Assembly (NCBI RefSeq): GCF_003201975.1
Contig: NZ_QJJQ01000002.1
Coordinates: 276,723 to 340,722, forward strand
DNA: 64,000 bases
Origin: Pseudogracilibacillus auburnensis
Lineage (GTDB): Bacteria > Bacillota > Bacilli > Bacillales > Amphibacillaceae
Direction of reading: 5' to 3'
Within the stretch, counting starts at the first letter, position 1. The number at the start of each line of letters is the position of its first letter. The position numbers and the translations under genes were made by a program. This document shows, in pieces, positions 21,704-30,711 of the stretch. Below the pieces are notes generated by a model. It was given only the letters and a program-made list of their open reading frames with translations. It did not search any database and was not told the origin of the DNA.

Positions 21704-22225
21704 TTATTTAACTACCATTTCAGTCATCATCATGTGATGGGCTAAGCCACAATATTCGAGACAAAGCACTTGATACGTTCCTGGCTGATCAAAAGTTAAA
21801 TAAAATGTATTCGTGTATTCCGGCATTGCTTGCGTTTGTCCAACGAGTACCATATCGGGATCGTATACTCCAAATCCATGGGTAACATCTTTTGTTGTCA
21901 CATTAAATTCTACTGTATCGCCTACTGAAAATTCAGTCATATTGAGTTCGAAACCAAACTGAAATGCCTCTACATGAACTGGTATTACTTCAACACCTTC
22001 TACATGGGACGGTTCGTTAAATGGTAATTCTCGCAATGTATAAATCGTAACAACTAGCATTAAAACTACTAAGAGAACACCGTAAATCGAACGAGCTTTA
22101 TACCACCTTTTTATAATTGGAGCATAGTCTTGTTTCTTTTTCGATGAAAAAGCTACCCATCCAAATACCACCGCAAGAAGTATGATAAAAAGTAACGTTG
22201 CATACCACACTATTAGTTGAATCAT
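21704..22225 (-). CDS. cbaB: Cytochrome c oxidase subunit II, ba3 type (CuA)
   Basis: This protein has one or two N-terminal membrane helices and a cupredoxin domain carrying the dinuclear CuA site: His in DVTHGF, then C-LEY-C-GLA-H-HM-M. It accepts electrons from cytochrome c and passes them to subunit I. I chose ATG 22225 (MIQLIVWYA) because AGGGGGAAAG is just upstream; the frame is open to 22327, but that extension covers the preceding terminator. Length is 173 residues, typical for ba3 subunit II. It is the first gene of the operon. Confidence 0.93.
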   Translation of the reverse strand: MIQLIVWYATLLFIILLAVVFGWVAFSSKKKQDYAPIIKRWYKARSIYGVLLVVLMLVVTIYTLRELPFNEPSHVEGVEVIPVHVEAFQFGFELNMTEFSVGDTVEFNVTTKDVTHGFGVYDPDMVLVGQTQAMPEYTNTFYLTFDQPGTYQVLCLEYCGLAHHMMMTEMVVK

Positions 22226-22276
22226 TTTCTTTCCCCCTTTTTTCACTTTATTTCCTATTTCCTCCATCATAAAATA

Positions 22277-22322
22277 AAAAAAAGTTACAAGTCTGTGAGC
22301 GTTATCACTTCTTGTAACTTTT
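22277..22322 (-). terminator. Rho-independent terminator after minJ, with a cre-like sequence in its loop
   Basis: The stem AAAAGTTACAAG/CTTGTAACTTTT is followed by T residues on the minus strand, just after minJ. Its loop contains TGTGAGCGTTATCA (22294-22307, plus strand), which departs from the CcpA cre consensus TGWAANCGNTNWCA at one position. It lies about 70 nt upstream of the subunit II start, so catabolite control of the oxidase operon is possible but unproven. Confidence 0.7.
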
Positions 22323-22356
22323 TCCACTTATTCTTTCACAATATTTATCTAGTAAT

Positions 22357-23538
22357 CTATTGATTATCTGGTTTCTCTGGAAAAATAATTCCTAATTCAT
22401 GATGATCCTCTTCATACAGTGCACTATTGATGAACCGAACTTCCCCTTTATGATCTAATACATCTAGTTTGAAAAATGCACCACTATTTTGCAATGCTTC
22501 ATAAAATTGTGTCGGATTTGTGACGATATTTCCATTTACTTTTAATACTGTTTCTCCTACTACGATACCTAAACGATCTGCTGGTCCATTTGGAATCGTT
22601 GCTAATACTTTAATCCCTTTATTTAGTGGACTAAAAAATGCTGGTTTCTTTTTATCTTTCAATTTATGACGATAGGTAATCCACTCTTTCCCAATAATAG
22701 CGATAAATATTGCCGCAAATGCTAAGTAAGGAAAAAACAAGCTACTAAAAGCACATGCTAGGACGAGTAAACTTAACCAAAAGGTAGCATATCCGACTCG
22801 TTGAGCTGCGATATTCGGTAATTCTCCTTGAACTCGGTAATGAAAGCCGAGTAAAAATGGGATAAATACTAAACTAAACGATTGTTCACCATAATGAAAA
22901 TAAGGCCAAAAAGGAGCAATCCCAGATAGCTTATCGATTGGCATCAAAACAAAAAAAGGAATAAATGCCAATCCTTTTATATGATGCTGACCAATCCATA
23001 TCCCCCTATGGCTAAGTGTAAGGTGTGGAAATGTTTGTCTATTCGTCTTTCTACTTACTAAGATTGCTTCTATTAATAAAAAAACACCTGCCAAAATAGC
23101 TAAACTAATAAAATGAATAAGGGAAATATTATTAAATCCAATGAATGATTCAATCGCGCTTAGTTGCAAAAATGGTAAAATTAATAGCAAAATAAACGTC
23201 ATGCCAATTGTATAACTAGCTGATAAAAAAGTCGTCGAACCGGTTATACTCACTAAAACGGTTACAACAATAATCAAAAGAATTGTTTCAAATGTTAAAA
23301 CAATCCCGCTAAAAACAGTGATGATAGATAAGATGATGCTAAAAGCGATTGAAATGATAAGCGTTTTTTGTCCCTCCGCAAAGAGATTGAATATTTTCGT
23401 GCTAAATTGCTTTCTTTCCATCTTAACCCGTTTATAGCCTGTCAACAAAAATAAAAATAATGCCCAGTACGATAAAGGGTTAAGAAAAAATTTACCAATC
23501 CCCTTTGCCATTTCAATTAACCACGTTTCTAGCATCAT
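22357..23538 (-). CDS. minJ: MinJ, PDZ-domain topological determinant of division
   Basis: The 393-residue protein has about seven to eight membrane segments followed by a C-terminal PDZ domain (about residues 295-385: VLATIPNGPADRLGIVVGE, VNGNIVTNP). This architecture, the length and the position next to ctpB match MinJ, which links DivIVA to MinD at poles and septa in Bacillus. Start is ATG 23538 or the next codon, both behind AAGGTGAAGG. The swrA gene seen between minJ and ctpB in B. subtilis is absent; only 22 nt separate the genes here. Confidence 0.88.
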   Translation of the reverse strand: MMLETWLIEMAKGIGKFFLNPLSYWALFLFLLTGYKRVKMERKQFSTKIFNLFAEGQKTLIISIAFSIILSIITVFSGIVLTFETILLIIVVTVLVSITGSTTFLSASYTIGMTFILLLILPFLQLSAIESFIGFNNISLIHFISLAILAGVFLLIEAILVSRKTNRQTFPHLTLSHRGIWIGQHHIKGLAFIPFFVLMPIDKLSGIAPFWPYFHYGEQSFSLVFIPFLLGFHYRVQGELPNIAAQRVGYATFWLSLLVLACAFSSLFFPYLAFAAIFIAIIGKEWITYRHKLKDKKKPAFFSPLNKGIKVLATIPNGPADRLGIVVGETVLKVNGNIVTNPTQFYEALQNSGAFFKLDVLDHKGEVRFINSALYEEDHHELGIIFPEKPDNQ

Positions 23539-23560
23539 CCTTCACCTTCTTCGATTCTTG

Positions 23561-25024
23561 TTATTTATATAATACTTCCAACGCTTTTTGTAGTTGCAAA
23601 TCTTTTTCACCGCTACGTATCATATCAATTACTTCTGTTTCTATTGCATAGGCCGTCTTCTCATCAATTTCTCCAGTTACTTTTATGTTATTATCCTTTT
23701 GAAATTCACTTACTGCCTGTTTTGTCTGTTTATCAAAATATCCATCCTCACGCTTTGTATCATAGCCAATACCTGATAACATTACTTGCGCATTTTTAAT
23801 TTGCTCATCCGTCTCGTCTAATGTTAATGTGTCTTCTATTTGAATTGGATTTGTATAATAAAATTCAGGCTGTTTTTGTTCTACCGTAGGCTCTACACCA
23901 ACTTCATTAATCCAATTTCCTTCTGGTGATAACCATTTATAAAAAGTTAATTTTACTGTACTTCCGTTTTTTTCATTTCCTAACGGGACAGCTTGTTGAA
24001 CGGTTCCTTTTCCAAAAGTAGTTGTACCGACAATGTCATATCCGATCTCTTTCATTGCTACTGCTAAAATTTCCGAAGCTGAAGCACTGCCCTCATCCGT
24101 AATAATATTTATCGGATATGGTTTTTTAGCTTTTAAATTCGAATAAAATTTATCGACTTTTCCTTGACCATCTTCAATTTGTAAGTAAGGAATATCACTC
24201 GGTACAAACGATTGTAAGATTTCCTCAATCGAATCTAATAATCCACCTGGATTTCCTCTAACATCAATAATGAGTCCTTCCATTCCATCTTTTTCAAGTT
24301 TCGTTAATGTTTCATTAAATTCATTTGCTGTCGTTTCCGAAAAAGACGTGATATCAATAATTCCTGTCTTTTTTCCATCCACTTTTTTCAATTCTCCATG
24401 AACCGTTTCAATCGGTATATCATCACGTATAAGCGTATATTCAATTGGTTTAGAAGAACCTTTTCTTTGTACTAGTAAAACAACTTCTGAGCCTTTTTCC
24501 CCTCTAATTTTTTCAACCGCTTCATTTAAATCAAGTCCTTCCAATTTTTCATCATCCACTTTAATGATTTGATCATTTGGGCGCAATCCAGCTTTTTCTG
24601 CTGGCGAGTTTTTAATTGGTGCAATAATGGTCACTTTCCCTTCCACCATACTTACTTCCGCACCAATTCCTTGAAAGGAAGATTGAATTTGCTCATTAAA
24701 GCGCTCCATCGCCTCAGTATTCATATATGAACTATATGGATCATCTAACGTGTCAAGCATCCCTTGTATCGCGCCTTCAAGTAATTCATCTTCATTAACT
24801 TCTCCAACATAATGCTGGGTAATTAAATCATATGCTTGTTTAATTGTTTGTAAACCTTCCTCAATATCAGCATGTTGGTTTTTCTCTTCTTTAAATGGCA
24901 CTTCGATATTTTGTGTTGCGATCATTTTTGGTTGTAATAATTTTAAACCTGTAAAAGCACCTAAAAATCCAACTGCAAAAGTTATCAAAATAAAAATAAT
25001 TAAATCGCGCTTTTTAACATTCAT
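23561..25024 (-). CDS. ctpB: C-terminal processing serine protease CtpB (S41)
   Basis: The 487-residue protein has an N-terminal membrane anchor (8-30), a PDZ domain (about 115-200), an S41 tail-protease core with the catalytic Ser in EGSASASE (311-318) and Lys339 in FGKGTVQ, and a C-terminal peptidoglycan-binding domain (about 410-480). In B. subtilis CtpB cleaves SpoIVFA during sporulation to trigger sigma-K activation. It faces outside the membrane. Start 25024 has GAGGTGG upstream. It precedes minJ in one transcription unit. Confidence 0.93.
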   Translation of the reverse strand: MNVKKRDLIIFILITFAVGFLGAFTGLKLLQPKMIATQNIEVPFKEEKNQHADIEEGLQTIKQAYDLITQHYVGEVNEDELLEGAIQGMLDTLDDPYSSYMNTEAMERFNEQIQSSFQGIGAEVSMVEGKVTIIAPIKNSPAEKAGLRPNDQIIKVDDEKLEGLDLNEAVEKIRGEKGSEVVLLVQRKGSSKPIEYTLIRDDIPIETVHGELKKVDGKKTGIIDITSFSETTANEFNETLTKLEKDGMEGLIIDVRGNPGGLLDSIEEILQSFVPSDIPYLQIEDGQGKVDKFYSNLKAKKPYPINIITDEGSASASEILAVAMKEIGYDIVGTTTFGKGTVQQAVPLGNEKNGSTVKLTFYKWLSPEGNWINEVGVEPTVEQKQPEFYYTNPIQIEDTLTLDETDEQIKNAQVMLSGIGYDTKREDGYFDKQTKQAVSEFQKDNNIKVTGEIDEKTAYAIETEVIDMIRSGEKDLQLQKALEVLYK

Positions 25025-25257
25025 TCTTCCACCTCAAATGTTGTGAAATCTCTTCTTTCTATAGTTTACCATAAAGACCTTCTTGTTTCCTATAAAGTAT
25101 TCAACCCTTTTAATGAATTATATGAAAGTTTCATTACGAATAAATATGAAATTTATCGGTCATTTTTAATCAATTAGAAAAGTAGAGCAATAAATAGCTC
25201 TACTTTTCCTCTAGGCTTTGTAGAAAAGCCCCTTCTTATCAAATTTTCATGTTAAAC

Positions 25258-26679
25258 TTATCGTAAATAATTCATTGGATCGACCGGATTTTTATACCCA
25301 CCCGGATGTATTTCAAAATGTAAATGTGACCCAGTCGAATGACCTGTGTGACCCATGCCACCAATTTGTTGACCTTGACTTACTGTTTGACCAACAGAAA
25401 CATTCACACTTGATAAATGTCCATATAAAGTAGAAAATGTTTTTCCATCTATGTAATGCGTAATAATAATAAAGTTACCATATCCTCCACCACAAGAAAT
25501 ATCTCCTTCGACACAACCTGTTACAACACTACTTACAACTCCCGAAGCTGATGCTACTATCGGCGTCCCTCTTCCGTTAGCAATATCTATTCCATTATGA
25601 TTTGTTCCCCATCTTGGACCAAATCCTGAAGTAAATCTACCGTTTGCTGGCCAAATAAAAGAGCCACTACCTCCACTGGAAACAGCTGGACTGCCTGAAG
25701 ACCCAGAGTTATCAGATGATCCTGAAGAACTAGTCGTACTATCATTACTAGTATTCTCATTTTTCGACTCGGCTGCCGCTTGTGCTCTAGCTTCTTCTTC
25801 TCTAGCAATTCTTTCGCGTTCTTCTTGTTCTAGTCTTGCTTTTTCCGTTTCTGCTAGTTGTTTTGCCTTTTCTATTGCGGCTGCTTGTTCAGCAATCAAT
25901 TTATTTTCCTCTTCTAAACTTAAATTATACTCTTCTAATTCTTCGTATTCCTCTTCTAATTTTTCTTGTGCTTTTTCTTTTTCAGCCATTTGCTGATCTA
26001 ATTCCGTTTTTAAAGATTGTAGTTTTTCTTTTTGTTTTTCTTGTTCCGCTTTTTTATCTTCCACATCTTTTTTCTTTTGTTCTACTTCTTTTTGTTTTTG
26101 TTCAAGTGCTTTTTGATCAGCAATTTGTTCTTCCATAATAACTTTATCTTGATCCATTATCGAGTTAACAGCAGTTGATCTACTAATTAATTCACTGAAA
26201 CTTTCGGAGCCGAGAATGACGGACATGTATTGAACATTGCCCCCGATTTCTTGAATGGAACGAAGGCGATCCTTTAACAGCGCTTCACGCTTTTCAATTC
26301 TTTCTTCCAACTCTTTTATTTCATTTTTCAACTTTTTTATATCAGCTTCTAATTCGGCAATTTCCTTTTTGGTCGCTTCAATTTCCTGTTCCTTTTCTTG
26401 AATATCTGCCTTGGTAGAAGATAATTTTGTATCAATTTTATTGATCTGGTTTTTAACCGACTTTTGACTAGTTAAGTTGTCGTCCATTTTGTTTTCGACA
26501 GATTTTTTATTGCTTTTTACATCACTTTCCTTATTTTTCAACTTGCTTTGCTCTTTCTCTAATTCCTGTATTTCATTTTGATAATCATTAATAGATTCTG
26601 CATTTACTTTAGTTTGATTTCCGAGCACTATAGCAAGAAGAAAAGTAGTCATCAGTATGTAAAAATTGTATTTCCTCAT
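25258..26679 (-). CDS. EnvC-like M23 peptidoglycan hydrolase with coiled coil, FtsEX partner candidate
   Basis: Starting at ATG 26679 (GGGG ribosome site, MRKYNFYIL), this 473-residue secreted protein has a signal peptide ending about VNAES, a long charged coiled coil (about 30-290), a Ser/Gly-rich linker, and a C-terminal M23 (LytM) domain. The metal ligands are intact: HNGID and HLHFEI. It follows ftsX directly by about 58 nt. FtsEX is known to control a coiled-coil hydrolase in many bacteria (EnvC in E. coli, PcsB in streptococci, CwlO in B. subtilis), so this is likely its local partner. The complete zinc site suggests it cuts wall itself. It resembles YibP/EnvC; the exact family name is not assigned. 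Confidence 0.88.
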   Translation of the reverse strand: MRKYNFYILMTTFLLAIVLGNQTKVNAESINDYQNEIQELEKEQSKLKNKESDVKSNKKSVENKMDDNLTSQKSVKNQINKIDTKLSSTKADIQEKEQEIEATKKEIAELEADIKKLKNEIKELEERIEKREALLKDRLRSIQEIGGNVQYMSVILGSESFSELISRSTAVNSIMDQDKVIMEEQIADQKALEQKQKEVEQKKKDVEDKKAEQEKQKEKLQSLKTELDQQMAEKEKAQEKLEEEYEELEEYNLSLEEENKLIAEQAAAIEKAKQLAETEKARLEQEERERIAREEEARAQAAAESKNENTSNDSTTSSSGSSDNSGSSGSPAVSSGGSGSFIWPANGRFTSGFGPRWGTNHNGIDIANGRGTPIVASASGVVSSVVTGCVEGDISCGGGYGNFIIITHYIDGKTFSTLYGHLSSVNVSVGQTVSQGQQIGGMGHTGHSTGSHLHFEIHPGGYKNPVDPMNYLR

Positions 26680-26736
26680 ATTTCGTGTCCCCTTTTTATG
26701 CTGTAAATCCAACGGTAATTTTTCCTTTCTTCCCTT

Positions 26737-27630
26737 TTACACTTTCAAGAACTTCCGTACGCTCATGCCACTTCCCCACATTCCTATAAAAGCACCGATA
26801 AACAAAATGATTGCTGATATTTGCCATACAAATGGACTATACGGAAGGAGTTGGACAAAATGAAAAGATGTTTGTCCACTTACATTTTTAAGGGTGTAAT
26901 AATACCCAGTTGCGATAATTGCAATTGGAATAACCGACCCTAATATACCTAATAGCAGTCCTTCAACAAAAAATGGCAATCTAATAAATGTATTCGTTGC
27001 TCCAACAAGTTTCATAATTCCAATCTCTCGACTACGAGCCATAATTGTTAGTTTAATAGTATTAGAAATTAAAAATACAGCTGTTAGTACTAAACCAACA
27101 ATTAACGCTACACCTATTGTCCGAGCATATTTATTAAACTTGAACAGTTGAGGTACAACTTCTTGTCCATAATTCACTTTATAAATATTATCGAGCTGTT
27201 CAATTTTACTCGCTATTTGCTCCGTATCTTGTGGATTTTTCGCCTTAATAACGTATGCATGGTTTAAAGGGTTATCCTGTTCAAATAATGCCCATGCTTG
27301 TCCTTGTTCTCCCATTCCTTCTACAAGACTTTCTAATTCGTCATCTTTAGAAGAAAATCGAACCGTATTTACTCCAGGGATACGCTCAATTTCTTCGCCT
27401 ACTATTTTTACTTCATCTTCATCCGCAGTTAATTCAATCAATGCCTTTATTTCTACATCTTCTTCCACCTTTACCGCCATTTGATTGATATTTAGCATTA
27501 GGGCGACAAAAGTACCAACTAATACTAAAGTAACTGTTACTGCTCCAACTGATGCTACTGACATCCAACTATTACGTACTATATTTTTTGCACCTTCACG
27601 AAAATGTCGTTGTAAAGTTCTAAATTTCAT
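26737..27630 (-). CDS. ftsX: Cell-division ABC transporter permease FtsX
   Basis: Four membrane helices are visible: one near residue 20-45 and three in the C-terminal half, the FtsX pattern, with the extracellular domain between helices 1 and 2. I chose ATG 27630 (MKFRTLQRHFREG) because GAGGAG is 9 nt upstream and the product is then 297 residues, the usual size. The start overlaps the ftsE stop by 11 nt. With FtsE it forms a complex that signals to a wall hydrolase, here probably the adjacent M23 protein. Confidence 0.95.
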   Translation of the reverse strand: MKFRTLQRHFREGAKNIVRNSWMSVASVGAVTVTLVLVGTFVALMLNINQMAVKVEEDVEIKALIELTADEDEVKIVGEEIERIPGVNTVRFSSKDDELESLVEGMGEQGQAWALFEQDNPLNHAYVIKAKNPQDTEQIASKIEQLDNIYKVNYGQEVVPQLFKFNKYARTIGVALIVGLVLTAVFLISNTIKLTIMARSREIGIMKLVGATNTFIRLPFFVEGLLLGILGSVIPIAIIATGYYYTLKNVSGQTSFHFVQLLPYSPFVWQISAIILFIGAFIGMWGSGMSVRKFLKV

Positions 27631-28306
27631 ACCCATAATCTCCTCGGTCTTCATCTCTAACAATAATCCCGTTTTCAATTGCAATGACTCGTTTTTTAAT
27701 CGTATTCACTATTTCCTGACTATGTGTTGCCATAATGACAGTTGTTCCCCTTGCATTTATTTCCTCTAATATTCTCATAATCGTCCATGATGTATCAGGG
27801 TCTAGGTTACCAGTAGGCTCATCAGCAATAACGATATTAGGTCGATTTGCGATGGCTCTTGCGATGGCTACTCTTTGTTGCTCCCCTCCTGAAAGCTCAT
27901 CAGGGATAGAACGGGCTTTATTCTTTAATCCTACAAGATCTAAAACTTCCATCACACGTTCCCGGATTTTATCAGGGACCTCCTCAATAACTTCTAAAGC
28001 AAATGCGACATTTTCATAGACTGTTAGCTTTGGTAATAATTTGAAGTCCTGAAAAACAACCCCGATATCTCGGCGTAATAATGGTACATCTCTATTTTTC
28101 ATCTCGGCTGTTTTTATCCCTTTTATCATTATTTCACCTTTAGTCGGTTTCTCTTCACGATAAATAAGTCGAATAAACGTTGATTTACCTGCTCCACTAG
28201 GTCCAACGATATAGACAAATTCCCCACGATCAATTTCTACATTGATTCCATTTACTGCCGTAACTCCATTTGAGTACGTTTTATGTACATTTTTCATTGT
28301 AATCAT
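27620..28306 (-). CDS. ftsE: Cell-division ATP-binding protein FtsE
   Basis: This 228-residue ABC ATPase has Walker A GPSGAGKST (about 36-44), the signature LSGGEQQR, Walker B VIADEPTGNLD and the switch His in ATHSQEI. It drives conformational changes in FtsX at the membrane. It opens the ftsE-ftsX-M23 unit; in B. subtilis cccB lies immediately upstream as here. About 500 bp without genes precede it. Confidence 0.97.
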   Translation of the reverse strand: MITMKNVHKTYSNGVTAVNGINVEIDRGEFVYIVGPSGAGKSTFIRLIYREEKPTKGEIMIKGIKTAEMKNRDVPLLRRDIGVVFQDFKLLPKLTVYENVAFALEVIEEVPDKIRERVMEVLDLVGLKNKARSIPDELSGGEQQRVAIARAIANRPNIVIADEPTGNLDPDTSWTIMRILEEINARGTTVIMATHSQEIVNTIKKRVIAIENGIIVRDEDRGDYGYEI

Positions 28307-28750
28307 CTATCAATTCACCTTCATACTATTCATATTAATGATAACTAATAAGTTTTTCCTGTTTTTTCTACAAAATGTTTAACTAACATATATAGCATAC
28401 CATAAAACTACAGTATTTTTCCTTATAAAATTATTACAATTATATTTCAAATGACAATAATGAAGAAGATTCGACAAAACGAATCAGGAAATATGATATA
28501 TAGGAGATAGAAAGCGAGACTACTTCATTTTAATGAAATTTTGGCGGAAAATATTGTTCAGATTTAGGAAAGATGGTTGCGAGAGTAGATCGATGGGGGT
28601 AAAAATTCGATTATGCCCGGATTCACGAATGATGGATCGCTGATTTGCCGGATGCGCAAATCATGGGTCAAATTAACTAATTTCATAGGATAAAAGCTAA
28701 GTGCAAAACGAAACATTACCTAATAAGCATTTGAGAAAGAAATGAATGCA
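28307..28750. other. Gene-free interval upstream of ftsE
   Basis: I see no gene in these 444 bp. A GATTTGC/GCAAATC small hairpin sits near 28650. The stretch presumably carries the ftsE promoter; no clear sigma-A pair was identified. Confidence 0.4.
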
Positions 28751-28752
28751 AT

Positions 28753-28795
28753 AAAAAACTTGTCTAACTTATATCCAAGTTAGACAAGTTTTTTT
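28753..28795 (-). terminator. Rho-independent terminator of cccB
   Basis: An 18-nt near-perfect stem (AAACTTGTCTAACTT/AAGTTAGACAAGTTT) with a 6-nt loop ends in seven T residues on the minus strand, right after cccB. Confidence 0.92.
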
Positions 28796-28805
28796 AATCT
28801 AAGTA

Positions 28806-29168
28806 TTATTTATGCTCAGCTAACCACTCAGCGACTGCAGTAGCGTCATCTCCAGATAATAATCCACCTGGCATTGACCCTTGACCATTTGCAATAATTT
28901 CTTCAATATCAGCTGCAGTACGATCTGCACCAACTTTTTCTAGTGATGGTCCAGCTCCGCCTGAAAGATCTTGACCATGACAGCTTGCACAACTAGCTTT
29001 GTAAGCATCCTCAGCTGCCGCAGTATCTACCGCACCGCCATCTTCTGCAGGTTCTTCCGTACCTTCATCGGCTGGTTCTGATTTGTCCTCATTTGTAGCA
29101 CCACCGCCACCACAAGCTGCAAGCACTAGCATTGTACCAAAAAGTACCGCCATTAACCATTTTTTCAT
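28806..29168 (-). CDS. cccB: Cytochrome c551 lipoprotein
   Basis: The 120-residue product has a lipoprotein signal with lipobox LAAC, an acidic flexible linker, and a small class I cytochrome c domain with heme-binding CASCH and a distal Met in GSMPGG. It is anchored outside the membrane and shuttles electrons to terminal oxidases. ATG 29168 is preferred over the frame opening at 29183 because GGGGG lies 6 nt upstream. It is probably monocistronic with its own terminator. The ba3 oxidase encoded 6 kb away could be an acceptor. Confidence 0.93.
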   Translation of the reverse strand: MKKWLMAVLFGTMLVLAACGGGGATNEDKSEPADEGTEEPAEDGGAVDTAAAEDAYKASCASCHGQDLSGGAGPSLEKVGADRTAADIEEIIANGQGSMPGGLLSGDDATAVAEWLAEHK

Positions 29169-29272
29169 TAAAATCCCCCTCACTAATATAGTTTAATCAT
29201 TTATTATTATAACCCATTTTATATGTTTTAAAACTACATCTGAAAAGAAGTCATTAATTTGTCTTATTTATT

Positions 29273-30374
29273 TTACTCTATATGTGAACGTAGATAAGCG
29301 TCGATAAATGGATCAATATCACCATCCACCACCCCTTGAACATTCCCAACATCTAAATTAGTCCTATGATCTTTTACCATTGAATACGGATGAAAAACAT
29401 ATGATCTAATTTGACTACCCCAACCAATTTCTTTTTGTTCTCCCCGAATTTCAGCTAGCTCTTGTTCCTTCTTTTCAATTTCTAATTGATACAATTTTGA
29501 TTTTAACATTTTCATTGCATGTTCCCGATTTTTTATTTGAGAACGTTCAGATTGACAAGTGACAATCGTGTTTGTTGGGATATGTGTAATTCGTACGGCT
29601 GAATCGGATGTGTTTACATGTTGACCACCTGCACCGCTTGAACGATACGTATCAATTTTTAAATCATCTGAATTAACCTCTACTTCAACATTATCATCTA
29701 ATTCTGGTGAAACATCACAAGAAACAAAAGATGTATGTCTTCTACCCGATGAGTCAAATGGTGAAATTCTCACTAAACGATGAACTCCCTTTTCGGCTTT
29801 TAAATAACCATATGCATTATGCCCTTTTATCAGTAAAGTGACACTTTTTACCCCAGCTTCATCACCAGCTAAATAGTTTAATGTTTCTACTTTATAATTT
29901 TTACTTTCTGCCCATCTTTGGTACATGCGAAGTAGGATACTTGCCCAGTCTTGTGACTCAGTTCCACCAGCACCAGGATGAAGTTCTAAAATGGCATTAT
30001 TTTTATCGTAAGGCTCACTTAGTAACATTTCTAATTCGAAATCTTGAATTCTATTTCTTAAATTAGCAACTTCATCTATTAACTCGTTAAGTAATTCTTG
30101 ATCATTTTCTTCTTTTACCAATTCATATAATACTTCCGCGTCATCCATTTGATTGGTCAAAGCCTCAAATTGATCAACCTTGTTTTTCAACCAATTGGAT
30201 TCGTCAATTACCTTTTGGGCTGCATCTTGATCATCCCAAAAAGTAGGTACAGCCATTTTTCCTTCCAGTACTTTTATTTGTTCCTTCTTATGGTCAAGGT
30301 CAAAGAGACCCCCTAAATTCAACGATTCGTTGTTTCATCTTATCTAATTCTTGTTTGCCTTCAGTAATATCCAT
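29273..30374 (-). CDS. prfB: Peptide chain release factor 2, programmed +1 frameshift
   Basis: The gene starts at ATG 30374 behind GAGGTG and reads 24 codons ([10 protein letters not shown]...EFRGSL) to an in-frame UGA at 30300-30302. An internal Shine-Dalgarno AGGGGG just before CTT TGA C promotes a +1 shift onto GAC, giving 366 residues, the normal RF2 length. The remainder has the stop-codon recognition tripeptide SPF ([11 protein letters not shown]) and the GGQ hydrolysis motif ([14 protein letters not shown]). RF2 releases peptides at UAA and UGA, and the shift is autoregulatory. Gene callers that ignore frameshifting give a truncated 349-codon frame from 30322. Confidence 0.96.
30296..30312 (-). 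promoter_or_regulatory. prfB: prfB recoding signal
   Basis: The minus strand reads AGGGGGTCTCTTTGAC: an internal Shine-Dalgarno three nt before the slippery CTT-TGA-C. This matches the widely conserved RF2 frameshift site. Confidence 0.95.
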
Positions 30375-30404
30375 ATTTACACCTCAACTATTCCTTCTTA
30401 ATAA

Positions 30405-30680
30405 GTGAAAAGGGAGGCTGGACAAAAGTGATTTTGACTAAAGAAAAATCCGAACAACGGTAGCTGTATAACCCGCTTCAGAAATACAAGCCTCTTTCCA
30501 CATGCGACTAGTAAGCCTCCGACGTACAATGTTTATTGCACCCGAGTGAGCATAGCAGATGCAAAGGTCCTTGACGGGACGAGCATTTAGCGCAGTCCCA
30601 TGACGTGACCATTTTTAGTCGACCAAGCGTCTACGTCTATTTCCTCCGCTTAGTTATTGGATTGTCCACCTTTAGAATTG
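30405..30680. repeat. Composite dispersed repeat between secA and prfB
   Basis: The stretch opens with GGAGGCTGGACAAAAG and closes with GGATTGTCCACC, a loose inverted pairing like the GGCTGGGACA...TGTCCCGGCC ends at 60157-60458. It contains an inverted GGGAC module (GACGGGACGAGCATTTAGCG near 30576). No reading frame of note. It fills the 337-bp gap and is probably an older nested element. Confidence 0.5.
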
Positions 30681-30711
30681 ATCGTTTTCGTTATGTCCTA
30701 ACCTCATCTTT

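Noticed and set aside
22225-22327. N-terminal extension of oxidase subunit II
   Set aside because: The region is the minJ terminator and lacks a ribosome site; AGGGGGAAAG marks the start at 22225.
30300-30302. prfB as a pseudogene because of an in-frame stop
   Set aside because: The stop is part of the standard RF2 programmed frameshift site.
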